NCBI GenBank assembly: GCA_037903355.1 | Contig: JBAJFE010000009.1 | Coordinates: 310,001 to 374,000 of the forward strand | Length of the DNA stretch: 64,000 bases | Source of the DNA: Trichuris trichiura | Taxonomy: Eukaryota > Nematoda > Enoplea > Trichinellida > Trichuridae | Direction of reading: 5' to 3' | Shown here: positions 11,501 to 22,506 of the stretch, piece by piece | Layout: every line of letters begins with the position of its first letter | Numbering within the stretch: position 1 is the stretch's first letter | Notes under the pieces: generated by a model | Seen by the model: only the letters and a program-made list of their open reading frames with translations | Databases searched by the model: none | Told to the model about the DNA's origin: nothing | Translations under genes and position numbers: made by a program

Positions 11501-14365
11501 CGTTCCCCTGTACTTTTATGTCGTAATGATTCAGCACTGACGGGCAACTAAACGCATGTTAAACGAGATTAACTGGAAATCGTCTCTTCCAGCGCCCTTG
11601 TACTTCCTGTTTGAAGAACTGACTTTACTACTGGACAACCATAGCATCATTCTTCTTATTGTCATTAAAGCATTAAATGAAGAGACACAGTTGGACCTTG
11701 ACTTTTCCTGATCGTGAGAACGTCATGCATACCTCCTATCACACTACCAATCTTTGTATCTTTATTACTTAGTCAGAAATCTGTTTTCCTTTGATTAAAG
11801 CATGTGACAACTGCGCGTACTTTGCATAGTTGGCAATCTTTAACATTAGGAATGACTGCACGTTTTCTATGAAAAGCTATGCTGACATCGCGCAAAATAA
11901 GGTCAGACCACATTTGATGAGATGATTCAACGTCTGCCGCTTTGATGTCAGGACGGTATATAAAGGCAAGATCAAATTAGTAATTTGAATTTGAAATATA
12001 GAAGTCTTAAACGTTGTGTGCGTGACCAGTGGTCATCAAATAGTGCTCACTGGCACAAGTTAAGATTTTTAGCAACTTTTATTGTTCAATGAAGTTTTGA
12101 GTCTGAATTAGTCTTAACCGTATCAGTTTATGCTGCAGCCTGAAAGATTTGTTTGCTAATCTGATCATTACAAAGTACGTTAGGCGAAAGTCCATCGTGT
12201 CAATCTCAAAATCAGAGCGATCTTAATGGCAAGCTGAAATCATTAAATTTGTTCAGAATGCAGGAGACACGCACTTTGCCATGCGCAACTTCAGCTGAAG
12301 AGTTCAAATAATCACCTACGTCATCTTCAAAATAAGGAAAGCAAAAGTTACATAAACTTTTATAACGTTCCGATTTCAATCTAGTGTTACCGCTTGTACT
12401 TAATCTAACGGACTTGACACCTTGATTCATTTGGATATGATAAGACTTCAGAGAATTAAAGCCTAAAACTACTGCTGTCCTTGGGCAACATTCTGGCTGT
12501 TCAAATCGTTGAGAAAATCAAATGCGCTAATGTAGGGCTTTAAAATAACTTTAGCGCTTCTATTTGCTCCACTCAAAAGGCGTGCTATTTCAGCCGACTA
12601 GTTAATTGTCTGCTGACGAGCAGGTCAAGAAGTTGCTCACAGTAATAGAACCTGTTCTGTTTTAATTCAATCGTATTTATAGCATTTGATCCAATCGCTA
12701 CTTTGAGGTGACAGGTCACAATTGTTCAACAGCAACTGTGTTTGCTATGTGCATCATTTTCCTGTAATAGGTGCCCAAATGGCAACTTAATTGCGTACTA
12801 AACTTCTCTGCATAAAAGAATAATGCGTATAATTTCCCCTAGTTCATGGTAGGAAAACGTAGTGTTTACCTGAAAGAACGCCATTGCATTTTGGTATCTC
12901 AAGTGATTACGGCCAAAGACAAACTCCAGGGAAAAGTGTAAGAAAAGACTAGTAGAATGAAATATTAACAGATTGAATAGGATTTCGCGAACAAGGCTTC
13001 AGGTGCACTTAGTTGAATAAATCACAAATGATGATTCTGAATTCGATAGGTGTACTGAATCTAAAAAACACAGGATTGCACAACACAACTGCAGCGCCGC
13101 TAGTTTGTGAGCATATTAATAAATTGAAGTAATGCACACTACAAACGCACATTGTCTGAATGTGAAAGATGAACTGAAATGCAAATTAAATAAAAGCAGT
13201 ATGAAATGCCTATCAGATCAAAACTGCATTGAATAGTCATACTTGGATTTATCAAAGTGCCGCGGAACTAATTAAGGGTTCATTATTCCTACTACTTTCT
13301 CATATACCTAAGTGTGAGTTGCACTTAAGTGTACTCCTCACCTTCCATTATTCAACTGCTTGTTTAAGGAAACTGTTCGCCTGTTCATAAGTCATAGCAT
13401 AAAAGTGCTTCTCATTAACCGAAATGAAAATGAGGAGCTAGTAGGTGCTTGGATGAAATATTCCCTACTCACTGCAGTTTCACCCTAAAAAGAATGAATC
13501 GCAGCTGCATTTCCATGAAGCAAAGCGTTCAGAAACATTTATGCTGATATAGGCAACCCCACGTCCCTGATGACCATGAAAGTTTCACGAAAAGGAAGGA
13601 TCCTGGCAAAATGTTTTGAAAATCTTGCTTTAGTACTACATTCCCTTGCAATGACTCAGTCATATTACTGGTGATAACCAGGGCTTAAATGAGGTCTCCG
13701 TGCGTTGCTACCCTTTCGTTCGTCATGTTCTTTCAACAACAGCCTTTCGCAGCCATGAAGCTTGTATTTCGAGCAGATTTTTAAAACGTTGAACTATGTT
13801 GCGGTCTGGAAAGCAATCAGTTTTCTGATTTCATTATCACCGGCGTTACAGATGTAGAAAACACAGGGCTTCGACATATCCTTTAAACTATCTTTAAAAT
13901 AAAACCTAACTTCAAATGAAGAGAAGCAAGCATGTCAATCTTCCTCATTGCCATCATTGCTATGTACTTCAAAAGTCAATAGTACGATACTAGTACTTTA
14001 TTTAAGAGACAGCAAAAGGTCAGCGTGAAGGGAAAGTATTATGCGATAATTAATAACTTTATAGACTGTCAGTTTCTTCGCAACTTGCTAAGGAGTTATC
14101 AGCATTTTATGACTCAGCATCAACAATGCTGTTCACACGGCTGACCATATCACCTATGAAAAAATGTTTTAGAGAAAGAATGATTACCTGACACAGAATT
14201 CGACTTTGACTTTTGCTGATCACAAGATTCTTCATCGCAAGATTTCAAATGAAATTCACTCACTGACTTACTGTCACCACTGACAGCCGCTGGCTTAGAC
14301 TCAGATAAAGATTTGTTGCTTTCATCAGTGAAGATAAGACTTTCTATGCTTGCAAAGGACTTCAT
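8536..14365 (-). CDS. vab-7: Even-skipped/VAB-7 homeodomain transcription factor (4 exons)
   Basis: Exons 14365-14188, 10232-10072, 9219-8963 and 8908-8536 join in frame to a 322-residue protein. Exon 1 supplies [12 protein letters not shown] and a Ser-rich N-terminus. The homeodomain (about residues 68-127) begins [20 protein letters not shown] and continues [20 protein letters not shown], then [18 protein letters not shown], which is diagnostic of the Eve class, with Gln50 in WFQN. An intron splits the homeobox between Lys46 and Val47. The C-terminal half is rich in Ser/Pro/Thr with no other domain. Eve proteins are nuclear repressors; C. elegans VAB-7 patterns posterior body and motor neurons, and a similar role is inferred. 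Intron 1 (3.95 kb) is the natural place for enhancers. All splice sites are GT-AG and phases agree, so the model is firm. Confidence 0.95.
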
Positions 14366-17070
14366 GCTTTCTCAACGACTAAGCGATAGGATATCAGAAA
14401 TTTCTTAGGACCACTGAAACTGGAATGGCGACTACCGTACACGACGATTCTACTGACGAATCAGACTCATCGGAATAGGCGGAGTCGATAACACCTACAA
14501 TTGGCAATCATGACCGGTTATGTATTACTAGAATAAGGTCTTCGACGCGCGTTATCTATTTCTCTTATGTTGAAAATGAAGAACAAATCTACACAGCATA
14601 TATCTTCAAGATATGTTGAATGATTTTGCATAGAAAATTATTGATAAATTTTATTCCAATATTGATTTTTGAAAATCAGCAGGAAATGCTATTCAAGTCT
14701 GATGCTAGCAAAGAATCTTTGACTCATTGGTTTAGTTAAACAATTGGAGGGGCATTTAGGTATCTGTCAAAGCTTATTTGTTAATAATTTCTGATTAGAT
14801 TTAATTCGTGGAACTTTAGCGACTTATTTGTTCAGATGGTGGCAACAAAGTCACTAATTTATGCTTTTTGCTTAATAACACTTTTTTAATGGTTTAAGTT
14901 GTGCTTCCCTGTAACTTATTAATGCATGGAAGTAGTTTATAAATCTGTACTCGTCTATTTCATGCATACCTGGTTACAACTGAGCCTGAAAAAACTTTAT
15001 AGCATATCACATATCACCTCCGGGTAAGTGTCTTTCAACTAGACTATTTTAAGAATGCATTCCTATAACAAGTAAGCCTGAGAGTTCTTATGTCAATCTA
15101 ATGGTATGGTTTATTTTTGTGCATTACAAGGTCAGTACAATAAGGACACGCCAGGTGCACATTTATTAGCAGAGCGCACTACACAGTCATTGTAGTAGCT
15201 CTTTTATGGAAAGAACTGATGCTGTAGGCAAGCAGCATTAGTTCAATAATGAGCTGGCCAGAATAAATGACTTGGCCAGTGTGTTACAGCGTTCTTAACT
15301 ATTTGAAAGTGGCTACTATAAATTGCAAGACCAGCATGGTAAGGTTGAAAGGCCACAGCTACCATCTATTCAAGACTGGCTGACACTGTACTGTCCATTA
15401 CTTAACTGAGAGGCTTTGTTCTAATTTAGAGGTCACGGATTTATTGCTTTATAGTCATAAACTAGCCCTTCTGCCATTACAGCTTCATTTGACAAAATGA
15501 CCGTTTAGTGACTGGACTAAAGCTGTTGGTACCGTAACGGTAGCAGAAATGACCAGTGTAAAACAAATGCCAAGCTGTTGTCAAGCAAAGCGAGACGAGG
15601 GTTCATTAAACTGTTCACATCAAAGGAGCCGCCTCAAAGTTGCATCTCTAGTTACAAGCAGCCAGGTTAAACCACAGTCGCTTAGTGATCTAAACGTATA
15701 AGCATTTTTCGCTCGCCTAGCTACTATTTTTGTCCAAGTGTAGGAGAGTTAAGTTTATTGCTTCCCCAAGAAAATTAAATTAACGACTCATGAACACATA
15801 GATCATGGTTGCACTCTTGGGACGTTGCAGCGCTACAAGATGATCCTCTAGACACGGTCAAGCTCTAATGACGTCAGTGAAGTCAGCACTGATGATTAAT
15901 AGATGAGTGTTCAAGAGAACAAATTAAATACGAATCATGGAACGATAAATCTCTCCTTATTTTAATCAGCTGTGGCAAATCAAGCATGCGCAAATCATTA
16001 GATCATTCCATTATAATGCCTTCTGACCGTCCTACCGGGACCACTACTCAAAGCTTCTACCAGTAGTGAGAGACAAAGTCCAGTGCGTATAGTAAAGCAT
16101 TGCACCTTTGATTAAAGTCGAAGCAAACCGTCAAAAATTCCAACTTGCGTTTCTCTTGAAGTTTAAACATATGGCCAAATGGTTCTTTTGCGATATGTTA
16201 GCAACTGGCGACAAAGTTAAACCACGTCTACGTTGGAATAGCCTTTTCGACCTCAGAAGAACAATCAACTCTAAGCTGTTATTGCGCAGAAAATATAAAA
16301 AGGGAAATATGTGGAACTATCAGTTACTACACTAAACAAAACCTTAGCTAACTCTTCTGAATACCTCCTTCGCTACTGCGCAAGAGGAAAACATTCACAA
16401 TTATCAGTGACCTTGCATAACCTTCACTTGTAGATGTTATTATTTTTCCAGTCTGAGAAACACAGGATTTGAATGACTTTTATAATCTTCATTAACGACT
16501 TCCATTCAGCATGGAGAAAGCAAAAGCAGCTGCATAATAAAACCCTTAGAACGATGGGAATATTAATTCACACAAGTGATAACTTATCAACAGAAAGCTG
16601 AGCACCTTTTAAAAAGATTTTTTAAAACAGGGCAGCAGTTACCCAGCTTTAGCTTTTATAGTGCTTAAATATCCGTTATACTTAAACTCATTCTTTTCTT
16701 TTGGAAAATATGTAACGCTACGCATACAGCGATGTTAACAGCGAAATAATCTGGTTTCTGACAATGCGCGTTGGCAACACTTCGGTCTTACGTTCCATTG
16801 AAAGTTACTTGCGTCTCTCAATAAGCAAGCATTGAAAACATGACTCCATTACCTTATCTCTTTAGAATATCAGAATATAAAATACCTCGGTCTATCTAGT
16901 ACTGCCGCAAATCAAATGCTGCTAATCAACAATAGGTGACACTGAAAAAGTTGTAATTAGCTTCGTATCAATGTTAACAGTTCTGATATTCACAGTGAAC
17001 CAATTGTACTGGTAGAGGGCAAGCTTGCTTCTTAGGGCCAGAGTCAAACAGACATAATTAGTTAATTAAA
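14366..17070. other. Upstream region of vab-7, no gene recognised
   Basis: 2.7 kb of AT-rich sequence 5' of the vab-7 start. Only short open frames without splice support were seen. It probably holds the vab-7 promoter. The right edge abuts a Tigger element. Confidence 0.4.
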
Positions 17071-17072
17071 TA

Positions 17073-18241
17073 CAGTCAACCCTCGTTATCCGCAGGGTTC
17101 TATACACCGCGGTTTGCCCGGCGTGAAATAGCGACGTCATCTCTTACACGGCAGTACACGAGATAAAGCCTAGAACAGTCAGTGGTTGCTGGTTTGTGGG
17201 GAGACGCAGTCAGTGAAGGCGAGTGTTTGGGTGCCATTGATGAGAAGGTCATGGACGTGGTGAATATTTCCAAGGAGTTGGGAGGTGAGGGTTTCTTCGA
17301 CACGAAGGAAGTCGATATCAGGGGGCACATGGAAGATTGTGGAAAACCGTTCACCAACGAGGAACTCGAGGAACTGATGCAATCACCTACTGGCAGTGAC
17401 GACGACGTTATGGAAAATACAGGAGCTTAAACACCCTCAGATTGAATGCTGCGAAAGATTGCCAGTGTTTTCCGGCAAGCTCAGGTCGTGAAGGATATGA
17501 TTGCTGACCATGATTCATCCATGGAATGTGGCCTCATGGTTACACGAGGAATAACGGTTTCGTTGAAGCCACTTTAAGATTTATTCGATAAAGCGAGGAA
17601 AAGGCAGATACAGCTCCCTATAACAATGTTTTTAAATAAAACTCCAGCAGCTGCGCAGACTAACATTTTAAGGCGAGAAGTTTTGCTACCAGCAAGTTCA
17701 AGAAACCGTAGGACTGGTCGGTCTCCAGGGGATCTGCGCCCACCTACAGAAAGTGGGTAAATTAATTCCTGATGCGCCAAGCGTTTCTGCCGTAGACGCT
17801 TTGCTCTGTGTGGATGTATTCTGTGTGATGTTCACTATTTCTGCTTAAGTGCGCCTATGTATTTTATATTTCCTCTGCTCTGTACCTATTCCGCGGTCCA
17901 GTACACCGCTTTGCTTATTAAAGCAAGGAGTTTTCCAGGCGTTTAAGGAAAGAGCATCTTACTTTCATCCCTTTTTGTATCTAACGGCCTGGACTCTGAT
18001 GGCTAACTCCATTAGACAAGCGCAGTCTCATTGATGTCATTTTCTCCTAGATAGATCCCGTAGTACCAAGTCTCGAAGGATCACTAGGTATGATAACCGT
18101 TCTGGAAGGTATTCAAGGGGGCAGGACGAAATACGCGGCTAGAATATAAACTATTTGGCCTTTTTCCTAGGGTTTTCTATATAACGCGGTGAAACGCTCA
18201 AACTTTTGGATGACTTAACCGCGGATAACGAGGGTCGACTG
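17073..18241. mobile_element. Decayed Tigger/pogo-type DNA transposon
   Basis: The ends are inverted repeats (left cagtcaaccctcgttatccg; right the reverse complement of cagtcgaccctcgttatccg), one mismatch in about 21 bases, flanked by TA at 17071-17072 and 18242-18243. This end sequence and TA target are characteristic of the Tigger branch of pogo/Tc1-mariner elements. At 1.17 kb it is about half of a full-length Tigger, so it has lost most of the transposase. It is GC-richer than its surroundings. Confidence 0.9.
17182..17430 (+). pseudogene. Remnant of Tigger transposase C-terminal region
   Basis: An 82-codon open fragment inside the Tigger element contains KELGGEGF and an acidic run ending FTNEELEELMQS, matching the Glu-rich region near the C-terminus of Tigger transposases. 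The DDE catalytic core and DNA-binding domain are absent. The following bases (to about 17580) still resemble the downstream transposase but with stops. Not functional. Confidence 0.7.
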
Positions 18242-18243
18242 TA

Positions 18244-19124
18244 TAAGCATGTGCGCTTACTGGTATAGTACATCTGAGTACGCGCACAACAAGTTAATCT
18301 GTAGTGGAACCAAGGAGCACTCTTCATTTTAAAGAAAGCATTTCAAAGCAAAATGTGACTATGCCATGTATGGTCAAATGTTGTGGTAACTACTAAAAAA
18401 GGATTCAAGATGAATACGGTTCTGTCGCAACGGTGAAATGGTTAAATTGTGAACAAAACATTAAGTTGAAGTTACTGTTGCCTACCGTCCACTGCCGTTA
18501 CGCATTTTACAGTTCCCCGCCGCTAAAGTTGGAAGAGGAACAGAGATCAGAGCTATGGAAAAATTTTTTTTCATCCCATCAACAGTCATAAATCGTAAAA
18601 AGCAAAAGGAAAACTTCATAACTATCCATAGAATTAAAACCGTTCGTTAGGTTTCACGCTTATATCAGAGTTTTTGAGGCAGAGCCTTAATCCTACCATC
18701 AAAATTAAACGTTAAGAAAGAATGAAGATAAAGACTGTCCAGCTCAGAAACGCACGCAGGTTAAGGAAAGAGGTTGCAAGTTTGAAAAACATAGACTATT
18801 ACAGCCCAGTGATAAGCGTGAACAAAGCTAATAAAAATGCCAAACGGATGGGAAAACTTAAACTGAGATAAGAATAAACGAAACGGCTAGACGTCTTATA
18901 GTTTAGTCGAACATTAATTTCCTTTGATAATGTTTTCTTGAATGATGATTACGCACGTTGCCAGGCTTCTTAGGGGTCATTGGCGTCGCCTTATCGTTCT
19001 GGATTTTCTACTGTCCATTTGAGTGCGCTCTTCTTCGCTCTTTTACCGTCGTCCGATCCCATGGCCAGACTTCTCTTTTGTTTCTGATCGAAACTTCTTT
19101 TAGATGGTTGGAAAATTGAAACGC
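18244..19124. other. Intergenic, nothing recognised
   Basis: AT-rich sequence between the Tigger element and the 3' end of a small minus-strand gene. No supported frame. Confidence 0.4.
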
Positions 19125-19571
19125 CTAATCATTTTGTGAATGGCGTTCGTCAGTGCGAAATTTTCCTAATCCAGAACACTGCAGTGTTGTTTATAAGGCA
19201 ATTTCATAATTACCAGCTTTATTTCTCTGTTCCGACTATATTTTGAGTTTTTACTTACGCACATTGCTTCTTCCAAAATTTTTCTGAAGAAAAATGACAT
19301 TCCATAAACAGAATGCGAGGCTGCTGGAAAATTAGCACATAAAAGTGTGTATATTGTGTATAGCAAGTGCAAAAAGTTTTGATGCATAATTCATTGCGGC
19401 AGTGGAACTAAGTGCTGGCAGTATGCTGCGATATGTGGTGCAAGCGTCACGGAGTCTCTCTTTAGCGTCAGTATGTTTTTTCAGACTATGCATGCGGTTC
19501 AGAAGTCTATGAGATAATGTACTACCCTTTTCAATAACAGAATCTGAACAGAGACATTCTTTGGCACTCAT
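19125..19571 (-). CDS. Hypothetical small protein (3' exons joined; first junction uncertain)
   Basis: A minus-strand ATG at 19571 opens an 80-codon frame with an amphipathic helical character (LSHRLLNRMHSLKKH, then Arg/Asp/Ala-rich). Two short downstream exons are sharply bounded: 19323-19259 (ATTTTCCAG acceptor, TGC/GTAAGT donor; encodes a FFFRKILEEAMC piece) and 19178-19125 (ACTGCAG acceptor, stop TAG), joining in phase 0. Exon 2 needs one base from exon 1; weak donors with that phase exist at GAAAAGG/GTAGTA and CACTTA/GTTCCA, and I cannot choose. The family is not recognised. The 3' part is better supported than the 5' part. Confidence 0.4.
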
Positions 19572-20371
19572 CAGCTAGAAGCTTGATCATATATCACTTC
19601 CGAAAATCTATCATAGGCTATGAGCTCACTTGAACCGAACGTTGAAACAAACGGTTTCTCTAGTACTGAGGATACTCTCACGCAGCCCTACACAGTAAAA
19701 AATGATGAACCCAGTACTTGGTGGTTTCCCGTCTGATTGCGCTTTGCCGGTGCAACTGACCACTTACTGCGTTCAAAACAAAAAGGTATTGTCGCATAGA
19801 ACAGAACGTTATTTCTTTGTACCTGCACGCTCCCGATGAATCTTGACTAATTTGAAAGTCAAATAATTTTTATTTTTTTGTTACGCTACATCTTGCTCCC
19901 CATGATTTCAAAAATAAAAGTTCTAAATTCAAAATTATGTTACGAGTCTTACTTCTGAGAAAGCAAATTACAATCCAATCAGAGATACAGCAAAGTTATC
20001 GGCGTAATTTCAAAATAGTTATCCACTCGTAGGTTATTAAATATTGGAAAGAAATAAGAAGAGTTGTTTCGGAACGACCGTACTCAAGAACTGCGGTTTA
20101 ATTTTGTTAGTTCTTCATTGTGCTTTTATTTTCGCCACTCAGTTGAGAGCTTGGCTTTTCCGTTAATTCACAAATTAAAAATGTGCAACTTGACAGACTC
20201 ATTTGAACCGCACGATAACAATGAAAAAAAGCATGTGAACGAAGAGTATAACGAACGCACACCTTGCAACCATGTAGATAAACTCTTTAAACTTATCGAA
20301 AGCTAATTTAAAGCACATCTTTTTTCCTTTCGTTCTCGACAGAAAGTTTTAGTCGAAGACTTCTACTTACC
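19572..20371. other. Intergenic / promoter region of the Ig-EGF gene
   Basis: No supported coding sequence. A pyrimidine-rich tract ending CGACAG at 20342 lies 29 bases before the Ig-EGF start codon and looks like a 3' splice site, either of a 5' UTR intron or of spliced-leader addition. Confidence 0.45.
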
Positions 20372-21464
20372 ATGCTTTTTGAGTTCGTTCAGCTGCCATT
20401 ATTATTCAACTTGTTTTCGACTGTCCTGTTAACTGGCTCAATCCCAGCACGTTGCAGAAATCGTACAAAAGGCGGCGTATTTGCCCTGCATCCTACTATG
20501 TATAAGGTTTATGCAGGGCAACAACTTCACGTAACCTGCGATGCTTATAAATTGCTTAGATTGACCAGAAGATCAAATGCACCGATGCCTGGAGTTACTT
20601 GGTACAAAATAACTAATAGGCTTGTTCCAATGGAAAAGCATAACCAAACTTCCGAATTATTTCGGTAAGCGCTCAAAACTTACAAAGTATAGAGCATCTA
20701 TTGTTGTACAAGATATAACGAATATTCCTTTGTGACAATACGAGTGGCAAAAACTTACATAAAAACTATTTAAAGAAAAGTTTTCCAAAGTGCAAGTTTT
20801 GCTCAGACACTGATTTTGACGTCAATATTAAAAAGTCTTTGCCATCACAATTAGACAAACTTAATAATCATCAAAACCTAAGTTCACCAAGTTTCAGAAT
20901 TCACAGATTTCTGGAAGATGGGGTACTGCACATAATCAGTGCTCAACCGGCACTGCACGCCGGCAGATTTTACTGTGAACTGACAGACGCAGGTTGCAAC
21001 ATCCACGGATCGTACGCAGACATAGGTAAAACAAGGACTTTAAACACTGAAACAGTACAACGACTTTCAGAAGTGATAGTATGTAAATGGAGAAAGAAAG
21101 GCTACCGCGGTTACTGCGCTTATGGGGTATGTAAAGTTCGCAACAATTCACTGAAGCACGTAACGATGACATGCACTTGTGAACCGGGTTATAGCGGTGC
21201 ATACTGCACTTATCGTAACTTTGAAAAACTGCTTAATTACTGCTAGTAGTGGTATATAAAGCAAACCTTCAGGTAGTCCTCTTTATTCGGAACAAATGTA
21301 CATTCCATGGTACCCGTTTACACTTTTTCTTCTTGCCATAGCTATTATACCTATCACTCTTTCCATTGTAAAAGCACAAAGGTAAGAAAACTTTCCGAAA
21401 TAGTTCTATTCTAGCACTTGCTTTCAGCGACAAAGTGAGAAACTTCGCAAAACATCTAGAATGA
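20372..21464 (+). CDS. Ig- and EGF-domain transmembrane growth-factor precursor (neuregulin/Vein-like)
   Basis: Exons 20372-20664, 20898-21214, 21273-21381 and 21428-21464 give 251 residues. Order: signal peptide (FVQLPLLFNLFSTVLL), an Ig domain (Cys in HVTCDAY, Trp in GVTWYK, second Cys in HAGRFYCEL) split by intron 1, then a six-cysteine EGF domain (YCAYGVC ... CTCEPGYSGAYC), a transmembrane helix (FTLFLLAIAIIPITLSIV) and a very short tail. EGFR ligands have this EGF-then-membrane arrangement; Ig+EGF is the neuregulin/Vein layout. If the 58-bp intron 2 were retained, translation would run to TAG at 21244-21246 and give a secreted form without the membrane helix. A ligand for an EGFR-type receptor, released by cleavage, is inferred. 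C. elegans LIN-3 has no Ig domain. Confidence 0.8.
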
Positions 21465-21532
21465 AACAAAGAAAAAAACAGGTAACTTAAATTCTGCACG
21501 CGATCTAGTCTTTGTGAACTAATGTGTCCAAT

Positions 21533-21538
21533 TTATTT
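21533..21538 (-). terminator. Candidate poly(A) signal of ribosomal protein P2
   Basis: TTTATT on the plus strand (AATAAA on the minus strand) lies about 65 bases past the P2 stop codon. Signal type known; position inferred. Confidence 0.45.
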
Positions 21539-21602
21539 ACGACGCAGAATCGAAATGAGATGGAAGTTTATGAACCTTTTACTTAACTCAGCGTCGATAG
21601 AT

Positions 21603-22481
21603 CTACTCGAACAAACTGAATCCCATATCTTCGTCCTCCTCTTCGCTTTCCTCCTTTTTCGCAGGAGCTGAACGCAAACAATTTAACGTAAAGTTTGCAG
21701 AACATCATCGTTCTACCTTTTGGAGCAGCCTCCTTCTCTGGAGCGGGAGGTGAAGCACTCACGGGAGCTGCAGGAGCTGCTTGACCACTTGGAACAGACG
21801 CCAACTTTGTAAGACCTAAACAACCAACGGCGAATCAAGCAAGTATCAAAGCTAGAAAATGTATTTTGCATGTACGCTCGAACAGGCAAGTGCAAAAGAT
21901 CTGCGGAGGCAGATAAACAGCTACGAATTCGAGCAATCGATGTTACACAGCTATGACGGTCACAAGCCAAACGCTAGCAACCTCTTGACTGTGTTGAGGG
22001 GACGTATAGGCAACCGAAATACCATGATGACAAAGACGAAAAAACAATACATTATTTTTGCGGCAGTAAAGTTTAAAATAAAAAGGTATGGATACAAAAA
22101 GTCATAAAGAAGGGAAATTAATGAATTAGTAAGTCACATTTAGAGTAAATTACTCCGTCCAATGGAAACCTCTGTAAGCATGTAAGTTATTTAAACGCTA
22201 CTGAAAAACAAATCTACAACCTTATGTAACTGAAACGAGTACTACTTCTTCTGATCAAAATACGATTGCTCCGACTCGTACAATACATCGGAAGCGTGGA
22301 TATACAAACCTTCATGTATCAAATCGTCAACTTTGTGCCCACTGCAAGCCTCAACAACCATTGCTGCTTTCTTATCGTCACAGTCTATGCCCACAGAATC
22401 GAGAATCTTTTTAATGTCGGGTACATCTGGTTTAGCGTTTCCACCCATTACAGCCAATACGTAAGCACAAACGTAACGCAT
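21603..22481 (-). CDS. RPLP2: 60S acidic ribosomal protein P2 (3 exons)
   Basis: Exons 22481-22310, 21815-21717 and 21667-21603 encode 111 residues, the normal P2 length. The N-terminus MRYVCAYVLAVMGGN, the DIKKILDSVGI segment, the LTKLASVP hinge start, an Ala/Pro-rich hinge and the conserved acidic end EDEDMGFSLFE identify P2. P1/P2 dimers form the ribosomal stalk that recruits elongation-factor GTPases; the C-terminal peptide is the contact site. All junctions are GT-AG and in phase. A TTTTAG acceptor lies 25 bases upstream of the ATG without an obvious partner exon, compatible with spliced-leader addition. It is convergent with the Ig-EGF gene, stop codons 138 bp apart. Confidence 0.95.
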
Positions 22482-22506
22482 CTTTCGCACGCCAAAAACA
22501 CGCAAG

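Noticed and set aside
21859..22107. Plus-strand 82-codon frame
   Set aside because: It lies within the first intron of the P2 gene on the other strand and looks like chance.
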